A stretch of 64,000 bases of DNA from Bacillota bacterium (lineage in GTDB: Bacteria > Bacillota > Clostridia > Lachnospirales > Lachnospiraceae), in NCBI GenBank assembly GCA_023414355.1, contig JAEZOB010000049.1, positions 1-64,000 on the forward strand. The letters run 5' to 3'. The first letter of the stretch is position 1. Each line of letters starts with the position of its first letter. Positions 17,330-24,633 of the stretch are shown here, piece by piece. The notes beneath the pieces are model-generated. The model worked only from the letters and a program-made list of their open reading frames with translations. It was not told the DNA's origin and ran no database searches. The position numbers and the translations under genes were made by a program.

Positions 17330-17448
17330 CCGGTGTACCTCCAGTTCTTATCATGATGTTAAGCTGCTTGTCAAAGAAATCGAATATCTGATTGTTAAGT
17401 TCGATTATAGCATCGCATCTTGTCAAAACAGAGGCAAATTTCCTTGCT

Positions 17449-19164
17449 CTAGATTGGTTGACTGCTTCCCCTTAGCTGATCGAAGACGTTAAAGATGTCA
17501 AGTATCCCATAACCCCAATCCCTGTTGGGATAAATCAGGTTTTCGCTCCGTTTCGCCCCTCGGATCAGAAATTTTTTCGCCTCAACAGAATCAATCCCTG
17601 GATAGTTATTTCTGACGATAGCCCACTCCAGTAGAATCCCGCTGACTCCTGCAGTATGAGCCGCCGACGCTCCCGTACCTGTATAAGTTGTATAACCCTG
17701 ACCGAGAGACGGACATTGAATATTGACTCCGGGTGCTGCAAAATCCGGTTTGATTGCGCCACTCCTCGTATAGCCCCGCCCCGCCTGTTGATAAAGATTA
17801 TTCCCCGGAGCCGGATTGTACGCTGTTACTGTGATCGGTATCTGTGCATTCCCCGGGGATGTAATCGTTGTATAGTTATCAGGTTGGACAAAGTATGTAT
17901 TATTCCCAATGAATCCATTCATAGGAAGCCAGATATGAAAGGAACCCTCCAAATTGCCTCTGGTATAGACCTGAAAACGCCAGATCCCGGAAGCCGGGTT
18001 CTGAAAACGCATCACGATAACCTGATCTCCTGTCGAGGATTCTATCATCTCATAATCAATATTGATTACTGTCCTGTCGAAGATAAAGGTGATTACTCTA
18101 CTGACCTTGAGCCCCTCGGTGATTCTGGGTATGTATTCACCAGAAGGTGATAGTATATCAATGGAGTAGGTATTTGGTGCTTTTCCCCACAGCTCCATCG
18201 TAAAGCCGCCTTCGTTCTCACCGACATTTAACTCCACTGTAACACTTCCGTCATTTGCCCCAATCGTACTGAAGAAATGCCTGCGTGTTCCTCCTTCATT
18301 CCCTGCGGAGTTCACCGCCACGACCCCCGGAAAATTGCCGGTAATGCCAAGAAACGTAGCCAGAGCTCCTTGACCGTCATGGGAACCCATAGAGGAGCCC
18401 AGCCCGACACAAAGCGCAATCGGCCGATTCAAGCTTCTGGCTGTATCTACGATAAATTTAGCAGCCCACATGATATCATTTTCCTGATATGCCACAGCAT
18501 CCGCAGGAATAAAGTAAAAATCCTTCAGATTCTGTTTTGCGGGTTTCAATTTAACTACCACCAGCTCTGCTCTGGGTACAATACCACTGAAATCATTTGC
18601 CTCATCCACCGAGCCCGCGGCAATCCCAGCCAATGCTGTTCCATGTCCATTTTCATCCACACTGGGTACAACCTCCAGAGGGTTATTACTCTGTAAGGCT
18701 TCATTAATTGTACTACTTAAATACGTCGTCCCATACATGGCATTTGGAGGGTACTGCCCACTCTCTATCGTCTGATCCCAAAGTGCCTGAATCCTGGTGG
18801 TTCCGTCTGCATTACGAAAAGCCGGATGCGTATAATCGATCCCAGTGTCCATGATTCCGATCAGTACTCCTTCACCAAACAGTTGAAAGACCGGTACCCG
18901 TCTGAGTCTGGTGACTCCCGATGCATCCAGGCTTTCCTGGCTGGTCAGTCCGTATAATGCAGGTATGACAGAGTATCCATACTGGGAGATAACACGCCCT
19001 GTAAGTATGCTTGCAGGCACATACACGACGGCATTGCGATCGTTCATAATATGGATTGAGCCCTGCGGATACAGCTTGAATATCTGCTGATTCCGACTGT
19101 AGTCCACAAGAAAGTCCGCATAATCATTGCTGGTTATCCTCTGTCTGTCTGTTTCTGTCAGCAT
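17449..19164 (-). CDS. subtilisin-like (S8, Csp-type) protein lacking the catalytic serine; probable pseudoprotease
   Basis: 571 aa. An N-terminal prodomain-like part (residues 1-90) is followed by an S8 fold with D106 (GIMDTGIDYTHP) and H174 (ENGHGTALAG). The serine motif, GTS in the family, reads G-T-G498-A-S500-A-A-H: the codon at the catalytic position is GGA, while the neighbouring paralogue has AGT there. The long insertion between His and Ser fits the Csp-like proteases of clostridia. In C. difficile, CspC and CspA are catalytically dead Csp proteins acting in spore germination, so a sensor or regulatory role is possible here by analogy. The RBS is AGGAGG. The stop codon of the active paralogue lies 15 bases upstream, so they are cotranscribed. 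Confidence 0.88.
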   Translation of the reverse strand: MLTETDRQRITSNDYADFLVDYSRNQQIFKLYPQGSIHIMNDRNAVVYVPASILTGRVISQYGYSVIPALYGLTSQESLDASGVTRLRRVPVFQLFGEGVLIGIMDTGIDYTHPAFRNADGTTRIQALWDQTIESGQYPPNAMYGTTYLSSTINEALQSNNPLEVVPSVDENGHGTALAGIAAGSVDEANDFSGIVPRAELVVVKLKPAKQNLKDFYFIPADAVAYQENDIMWAAKFIVDTARSLNRPIALCVGLGSSMGSHDGQGALATFLGITGNFPGVVAVNSAGNEGGTRRHFFSTIGANDGSVTVELNVGENEGGFTMELWGKAPNTYSIDILSPSGEYIPRITEGLKVSRVITFIFDRTVINIDYEMIESSTGDQVIVMRFQNPASGIWRFQVYTRGNLEGSFHIWLPMNGFIGNNTYFVQPDNYTTITSPGNAQIPITVTAYNPAPGNNLYQQAGRGYTRSGAIKPDFAAPGVNIQCPSLGQGYTTYTGTGASAAHTAGVSGILLEWAIVRNNYPGIDSVEAKKFLIRGAKRSENLIYPNRDWGYGILDIFNVFDQLRGSSQPI

Positions 19165-19179
19165 AGAGAATTCCTCCTA

Positions 19180-20883
19180 TCATGCCTCACTTGTCCGCAG
19201 AGAATCAAATATATTATATACATCCAATATACCATAGCCCCAATCCCTGTTCGGGTATTGGATATCCAGCTCTCTTCTTGCCCCTCGAATAATTAACACC
19301 TTTAAATCAAGGGTGTTGATATTCGGCCTGTTACCTCGCACAACTGCCCATTCCAGCAGCATAGCTGTAGCCCCGGCTGTATGCGCTGCACTCGGACTGG
19401 TCCCGGTGACTGCTGCGAAGCCCTGCTGCAACGTTGGAGCAATCATATCAACTCCCGGTGCTGCGATCTCAGGTTTGATATCTCCTGTTCTTGTATACCC
19501 TCTGCTGGCATTTAAGTATAGACTGTCATCCGCAATATTATATGCCGTAGAGGTAATCGGAACCGTCGCGTTACCCGGCGACAATATCGTAGTATAAGGA
19601 TCCGATCGAATAAAGTATGTATTATTGGAGATAAAGCCTTCCATTGGAAGCCAGGAATGAAATTGAGTCGCCAGGGTACCTCCGCCATACACATTGATGC
19701 GCCATATCCCGGTTGCCGGATTAGAAAATCGTAATAAAATCAGTTGATCGCCGCTCTGAGATTCAATTAGCTGGTAGTCCAATATGATTCTTGTCGGTTC
19801 AAAAATGAAGGTGATCTCACGTGTCTCATCCAGTCTGGCCGCAATCCTTGGCACGCTTTCACCGGAGGGTGTTTGTATATCAATAGAGAAGCTGCCGGGT
19901 GAGGATCCCCAGATCTCCATCGAGAAGCCGGGTTCCTTTTCACCCACAAACAGTTCAATCGTATCAAAGCCAACTGCGGGATCGATCGTTCCAAAAAAGT
20001 GTCTTCTGGCATTGCCTTCATTCCCACCTGCAACCACAACCCCCACTTCGATATGTTGGGCTAATAAGGACAGATAGCTGCTTAGCGTTCCTCTTCCGTC
20101 ATGAGCTCCCTGGGAAGTCCCAAATGCAATACATAAGACAAAGGGACGCCCCAGCTTAACAGCCATACGATTAACATAGTCGACTGCAAAGAGGATATCA
20201 TTTTCCTGATAAGCCGGGACTTCCATAGGAATACGGAAAAATTCCCGAATATATTGTTTCGCCTGCTTCAGCTTGACGATGATCAGCTCTGCGTCGGGAA
20301 CAACTCCGGCAAATCCGCTCTCCTGTACCTCATTGCCTGCCACAATTCCGGCTACCATGGTTCCGTGGCCTACGTCGTCCGTAGTTGGGACGATATCCCG
20401 TGGATTCGCACTTGCCAAAGCCTGATTAATCTGCTCCCTGGTATATTCTGTTCCAAAATAGGTACCTTCCGGATAATGGTCACTGAATATTGTCTGATCC
20501 CAGATCGATACGATCTTCGTCGTATTATCTGCATTTCTAAAAATCGGGTTAGTATAATCAATTCCGGAATCAATGACTGCAATTAATACACCCTGTCCAC
20601 GTAGATTGAAATTCGGGATATTTCGAAGTCGGATAATTCCTGAGGCCTCCAGACTGGCTTCACTGATGAGACCAAACAGCGACGGCATCACCGAATAGCC
20701 CAAAGTAGATATCGTAGTATCTGAAATCTGGCTGACCGGAACATGAACCACCGCATCGAAAAAATTTATGATATGTATCGAGGCATTTTGAAAACGGTTT
20801 AATAGATTCATATCTCCGCTGTATGTTATTAATAAATCAGCATAATCGTTGCTGACAATTCTTTGCCGCTCCTCCTCTGTCAT
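19180..20883 (-). CDS. subtilisin-like serine protease (S8, Csp-type), intact triad
   Basis: 567 aa from the ATG at 20881-20883, which has AGGAGG 7 bases upstream; the longer frame has no such site. It has the same architecture as the next gene: a prodomain-like region, then D105 (AVIDSGIDYTNP), H173 (DVGHGTMVAG) and S496 (GTSPSAAHTAG). No signal peptide is visible, as in other Csp-like subtilases of the Lachnospiraceae, which may act in the forespore or on the spore. It is first of a two-gene operon with the pseudoprotease, with about 50% identity judged by eye, so they probably arose by tandem duplication. Confidence 0.92.
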   Translation of the reverse strand: MTEEERQRIVSNDYADLLITYSGDMNLLNRFQNASIHIINFFDAVVHVPVSQISDTTISTLGYSVMPSLFGLISEASLEASGIIRLRNIPNFNLRGQGVLIAVIDSGIDYTNPIFRNADNTTKIVSIWDQTIFSDHYPEGTYFGTEYTREQINQALASANPRDIVPTTDDVGHGTMVAGIVAGNEVQESGFAGVVPDAELIIVKLKQAKQYIREFFRIPMEVPAYQENDILFAVDYVNRMAVKLGRPFVLCIAFGTSQGAHDGRGTLSSYLSLLAQHIEVGVVVAGGNEGNARRHFFGTIDPAVGFDTIELFVGEKEPGFSMEIWGSSPGSFSIDIQTPSGESVPRIAARLDETREITFIFEPTRIILDYQLIESQSGDQLILLRFSNPATGIWRINVYGGGTLATQFHSWLPMEGFISNNTYFIRSDPYTTILSPGNATVPITSTAYNIADDSLYLNASRGYTRTGDIKPEIAAPGVDMIAPTLQQGFAAVTGTSPSAAHTAGATAMLLEWAVVRGNRPNINTLDLKVLIIRGARRELDIQYPNRDWGYGILDVYNIFDSLRTSEA

Positions 20884-20954
20884 GCGGTGCCTCCTGATTA
20901 CCTTCTTTACACTATTATATAAATGATATTTCAAATATATTATTATAGAATAAC

Positions 20955-21020
20955 AAAAAGGAAGTAACTTCAGGGATACCACGGTCTATGCGACCGCCGG
21001 ATCCTTTCGTTACTTCCTTA
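20955..21020 (-). terminator. intrinsic terminator of the infC-rpmI-rplT operon
   Basis: GTTACTTCCTT (21009-21019) pairs with AAGGAAGTAAC (20958-20968) across a loop of about 40 bases with its own smaller pairs. On the minus strand it is followed by TTTTTG. It lies 25 bases after the rplT stop codon. Confidence 0.75.
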
Positions 21021-21044
21021 TTCAAAGCTATTTATTCCTAAGAT

Positions 21045-21401
21045 TTATGCTATCTTGGATTTTGCAACCTCAGTCAGTGCGGTGAAGCCCTGAGCATCGT
21101 TGATTGCCATATCTGCAAGCATTTTTCTGTTGATGTCAACATTAGCTAACTTTAAGCCATGCATTAACTTGCTGTAGGATAAGCCGTTCATTCTTGCTGC
21201 TGCATTAATTCTTGCGATCCATAACTGTCTGAACTGTCTCTTTCTCTCTTTTCTACCTGCGAAAGAAGATGTTAAAGCTCTCATTACAGACTGTTTTGCT
21301 ACTCTATACTGTTTGGATCTGGCACCTCTAAAACCCTTCGCCAGCTTTAATACTCTATTATGTCTTTTCTTAGCGTTCATTCCGCCTTTAACTCTTGCCA
21401 T
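21045..21401 (-). CDS. rplT: 50S ribosomal protein L20
   Basis: 118 aa, full length. It opens with MARVKGGMNAKKRHNRVLK and has the conserved AKGFRGARSK and KRQFRQLWIARINAA segments. It binds 23S rRNA early in large-subunit assembly and, in Bacillus, represses its own operon at the leader. An AAGGAGGAATAGAAC site precedes the ATG. It is third in the infC-rpmI-rplT operon, 25 bases after rpmI. Confidence 0.99.
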   Translation of the reverse strand: MARVKGGMNAKKRHNRVLKLAKGFRGARSKQYRVAKQSVMRALTSSFAGRKERKRQFRQLWIARINAAARMNGLSYSKLMHGLKLANVDINRKMLADMAINDAQGFTALTEVAKSKIA

Positions 21402-21426
21402 GTTCTATTCCTCCTTATCACCAATC

Positions 21427-21624
21427 TTAAAGATATGGTAAGATTTTCTTCATGTTTTTGATATTAGTTGAATCCGTCATAGTTCCTTTTCTCAGATTCC
21501 TCTTTCTTTTTGCGGACTTCTTCGTTAAGATATGGCTCTTATAAGCCTTCATTCTCTTTAATTTTCCGGTTCCTGTTACTTTGAAACGCTTTGCTGCTGC
21601 TCTGCTTGTTTTTAACTTGGGCAT
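21427..21624 (-). CDS. rpmI: 50S ribosomal protein L35
   Basis: 65 aa, full length and very basic. It starts MPKLKTSRAAAKRFKVTGTG, has the typical KAYKSHILTKKSAKRKRNLR core and ends KKILPYL. It is the second gene of the classical infC-rpmI-rplT operon, with AAGGAGGAAATATC before the ATG. Confidence 0.99.
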   Translation of the reverse strand: MPKLKTSRAAAKRFKVTGTGKLKRMKAYKSHILTKKSAKRKRNLRKGTMTDSTNIKNMKKILPYL

Positions 21625-21709
21625 GATATTTCCTCCTTAATAATTAATACAGCCGGAGATGCATCCATTAAATATGCTCCATCCGAAAGGCTGCTTAAAT
21701 TTTAGTATT

Positions 21710-22216
21710 TTAACGTTTTTCTGTTAAGAACATAATCATACTTCTACCCTCGAGCTTTGCAGGCTTTTCGATTACCGCAATATCCTCGAGCCTCGCAAAG
21801 AAAGTATCCAAGATCACCTTGGAGGAGGCTGTATGAGCCATTTCTCGACCGCGAAAACGTAATGCAACCTTCACTTTATCACCGTGAGTAAGAAATTTAC
21901 GCGCTTGGTTCGCCTTTGTAGTCAGATCATTATCGTCAATGTTGGGTGACAGTCTGATTTCCTTCACATCGGTTACCTTCTGCTTCTTCTTGGCTTCTTT
22001 TTCTTTTCTCGCCAATTCGTATCTGTATTTACCGTAATCGATAATCTTACAAACCGGTGGTTTCGCTGTAGGAGCTATTTTGACAAGATCAAGATTAGCA
22101 TCCTTCGCAAGCTTCAATGCATCCTTGGAAGACATAATTCCTAACTGTTCACCGTCTTCACCAACCAATCGAACTTCTTTGTCTCTGATTTGTTCGTTAA
22201 TCATTAAATCGCTAAT
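21710..22216 (-). CDS. infC: translation initiation factor IF-3, ATT start codon
   Basis: 168 aa if translation begins at ATT (22214-22216), which reads I-S-D-L-M-I-N-E-Q-I-R. GGAGG (22226-22230) lies 9 bases before the ATT but 21 before the in-frame ATG at 22202-22204, which has no site of its own. A rare AUU start is known for infC in other bacteria and lets IF-3 limit its own translation. N-terminal domain (MINEQIRDKEVRLVGEDGEQ), Lys-rich linker (ARKEKEAKKKQK) and C-terminal domain (EIRLSPNIDDNDL, VALRFRGREMAH) are all complete. It is first in the operon with rpmI and rplT. Confidence 0.97.
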   Translation of the reverse strand: MSDLMINEQIRDKEVRLVGEDGEQLGIMSSKDALKLAKDANLDLVKIAPTAKPPVCKIIDYGKYRYELARKEKEAKKKQKVTDVKEIRLSPNIDDNDLTTKANQARKFLTHGDKVKVALRFRGREMAHTASSKVILDTFFARLEDIAVIEKPAKLEGRSMIMFLTEKR

Positions 22217-22276
22217 AGTACTGCACCTCCATAGGTTATAAGTTAACTGTTACATAGGTTATAATGCTTTTGCAAT

Positions 22277-22306
22277 AAAAAAGGTGGATAAAAAGATTAT
22301 CCACCT
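22277..22306 (-). terminator. leader terminator (attenuator) of infC-rpmI-rplT
   Basis: On the minus strand AGGTGGATAA-TCTTT-TTATCCACCT is followed by TTTTTT. It lies between the operon promoter and the infC RBS, so transcripts must pass it. Firmicute infC operons are known to carry an L20-responsive leader that controls such a terminator. The antiterminator pairing was not worked out here. Confidence 0.8.
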
Positions 22307-22465
22307 GAACGCACAATTCAACATTGTATGATACATCATAGTCTGATGCACATTATGCACTTTGCATATGACCCGTTCACAGTAAATCACTTTACGCTAT
22401 GGGTGAGAGATGGATTCTCTTCTTTTACCATGTAAATATTGTCATATAATATTCACAGCTAGAAT

Positions 22466-22494
22466 ATTATAACATGCCATTTCCTATATGTCAA
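22466..22494 (-). promoter_or_regulatory. promoter of infC-rpmI-rplT
   Basis: Perfect consensus on the minus strand: TTGACA (22489-22494), 17 bases, TATAAT (22466-22471). The leader to the ATT start is about 240 nt and includes the attenuator. Confidence 0.85.
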
Positions 22495-22589
22495 TAAAAA
22501 TGTGAAAGCTTTTTTACTATGCTTTTCTATCAAGCGATGTCTATTCTATAATAACATTAAATCCTCTATCGTCTATCACTTAACTTCTC

Positions 22590-23213
22590 TTAAGCCCGAG
22601 CTCCGGATCTTCTGGCGAACAGATCCAATGCCTTGGATACTGCAGCCCCTAGAATGAAGCAGGTTATAGCCTCGACGAGTCCATTAACACCAACAAAAGC
22701 AAGCACAAAAGCAAATATATTCTTCGTACCAAGCTGCCCTGCAATGTCCTGTATAAACTCAGTGCGATAGAAAAATAACAGCAATAAAGTCATAAAAAAG
22801 AAGGTATTTAACAGCGGTCCGATCAAGCTTGCTCCTGCGTGCGAGATTGCTCTGGTATAACGTCCTTTCTTCATAGCCAGGAACACAAGACCTGTCAGCC
22901 ATCCCATCAGCACACGGGCAACGACGCAGACAATGAAGGTTCCAATCGGGTTAATTCCAAGCAACATTGCCCCGAAAGGGCTGGCCCCAAAGCACTGTGC
23001 AAAGCTGGTCAATCCGAAGATCCCTCCTAAAATTGCTCCGGCTGTCGGTCCGAGTACGATAGCACCTACTGCAACCGGAACCACCAATAATGTGATCTCC
23101 AGTCCTGCTGTTTTGATATACCCGAGTGGTGTAAATGCCATAAGTAAAATGATCGCTGTGAATAATCCCAGCTGTACTACCTTCAAAGTTCTTTGATTTG
23201 TGATTGTTTTCAT
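22590..23213 (-). CDS. ECF transporter S component (substrate unassigned)
   Basis: 207 aa with about six hydrophobic helices. The first helix contains LGLFTAIILLMAFTPLGYI, which resembles the S-component docking motif, followed by VVPVAVGAIVLGPTAGAILGG, fitting PF12822 proteins. These bind a vitamin and dock on the shared EcfT-EcfA module, which is not in this window. The gene stands apart from coaX (30664), so pantothenate is only a guess; riboflavin, folate and others remain possible. AGGAGGATATT precedes the ATG. No recognised riboswitch was found upstream. Confidence 0.85.
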   Translation of the reverse strand: MKTITNQRTLKVVQLGLFTAIILLMAFTPLGYIKTAGLEITLLVVPVAVGAIVLGPTAGAILGGIFGLTSFAQCFGASPFGAMLLGINPIGTFIVCVVARVLMGWLTGLVFLAMKKGRYTRAISHAGASLIGPLLNTFFFMTLLLLFFYRTEFIQDIAGQLGTKNIFAFVLAFVGVNGLVEAITCFILGAAVSKALDLFARRSGARA

Positions 23214-23662
23214 AATATCCTCCTTCTGATTGTTCCAATCTAATCATAGTATTGGTCAATTTAACAACCAAAAAAAATCCTCCAAGGATATTCCGAACCT
23301 CTATCACACGGCGAAAAAAATGCCGGAACGAAACATGTAATAAGTAACATGGTCTCATTCACCGGCGCATATGCTATAAGTATTATACTTAATAAAACAA
23401 TCTTATTCAGTAATAAATACCAATATCCAGTTCCTGCCGGAATTACTCCTGGGTCAAGACCATCCATTTGGAAAATTGAAAATCGTTCTGATATTGTCCA
23501 TCATCCGATCCTCCTTTCCGTCCCTGCAGGGTACGTTAGGATAATCGGCGCTGAATTTCTGTTCCATCCTCAGCCGGAATAACATCTATCACAATTTCTT
23601 TTATTTTCAGTTGTTAGTAGTATCTTATATGATGCAAAGGTAAAATGCAATAAAAATATTTA
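23214..23662. other. 449-bp intergenic region before the ECF S gene
   Basis: On the minus strand an AAAGGAGG site near 23510 precedes a 16-codon reading frame (MMDNIRTIFNFPNGWS, stop), which could be a leader peptide. An overlapping 68-codon hydrophobic frame (23261-23467) has no clear site. ATCCT-TGG-AGGAT followed by seven T (about 23268-23288) could be a weak terminator before the ECF S gene. No known riboswitch was recognised. Confidence 0.3.
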
Positions 23663-24484
23663 CTATTTCCATAATTTTAAAACACAGATCGGAACAGCAG
23701 CAAACAATACCCCGGCGGCTGTCATCAGAATGCTGCTTTGCACAGAATTCGGAATGAGCATCACCAAAAATGCACTTGCATTTACCAGCACATGCAGGAG
23801 AATGGACGCATATAAAGTATTGAATTTCCGGCAGACCAATCCAAACAGGAAGCCTAGCACAGCCGCATAGATTCCCTGGACGATATTCTGATGGTAAATC
23901 CCGAAGAATGCAGCCTGCAGGAGGTTTGCTCCAATGAAGGGAAGCACTCTTCCTGCTTTATGCAGAATCACGCCGCGAAAGACAAGCTCCTCAGCCATCG
24001 GTGCGATCAATACTGTATATAATACGACGACAAACATATTCCCATGGACGAGACTTCCAATTGTCTGTACATAAGACTCAAAAAATCTCGGAAAGCTACC
24101 CATCAGCAGTCCGATCACCCCGGTAAAAAAGCCTTGTCCGCCTAATCCAAGAAGGATCATGAGTGTCAGATTTTTTACTGACAGGAATGATTCCGCTTTC
24201 CCGTGTACCTCTCCGTTCGTCTCAGTTCGATACCAGAAGAAGGCCAGAATACCCCATATGGCTACGGTAAGCGTGGAAAGCTGATAACCTGCATCCTGAG
24301 AAAGGGCACTACTTAATAGCTCCGTCAAGCCTTCCAGGTTCTTCAAGGCCTCTATTCCATGACTAAAACCAAGACGGATTCCAACCATAACCTCAAACAA
24401 AATGATGACAAAAAATGATATCAGAAAAAGCAATACTTCTGCCATGACAAAAGGCAGTATCCCCAAACGAAAGTATTTTTTCAA
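23663..24484 (-). CDS. CPBP family intramembrane glutamic protease (second copy)
   Basis: 273 aa with about eight hydrophobic helices. The CPBP motifs are present: EELVFRGVILHK (Glu-Glu and Arg), FFGIYHQN (His) and ILLHVLVNAS (His/Asn). TTG is the start codon (24482-24484) with AGGAAA about 5 bases before it. No other start with a better site is in reach. It is only distantly similar to the other CPBP gene of the window. The substrate is unknown. Confidence 0.85.
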   Translation of the reverse strand: MKKYFRLGILPFVMAEVLLFLISFFVIILFEVMVGIRLGFSHGIEALKNLEGLTELLSSALSQDAGYQLSTLTVAIWGILAFFWYRTETNGEVHGKAESFLSVKNLTLMILLGLGGQGFFTGVIGLLMGSFPRFFESYVQTIGSLVHGNMFVVVLYTVLIAPMAEELVFRGVILHKAGRVLPFIGANLLQAAFFGIYHQNIVQGIYAAVLGFLFGLVCRKFNTLYASILLHVLVNASAFLVMLIPNSVQSSILMTAAGVLFAAVPICVLKLWK

Positions 24485-24522
24485 AGTATTTCCTTTCTTT
24501 ACCCGACTATCCTCGGATTTTA

Positions 24523-24578
24523 AAAGAGACTACTGCAAAATGTTCATATAACCTAACCATTTTGCAGCAGCCTCTTGT
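24523..24578 (-). terminator. intrinsic terminator after cellobiose phosphorylase
   Basis: CTGCAAAATG (24533-24542) pairs with CATTTTGCAG (24558-24567), extended by AGAG/CTCT. On the minus strand it is followed by TTTT. Confidence 0.75.
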
Positions 24579-24633
24579 CATGATATTCAATCCTTTATTA
24601 CGCTAACAGAAATTACAGCAGACACAGGTATGC

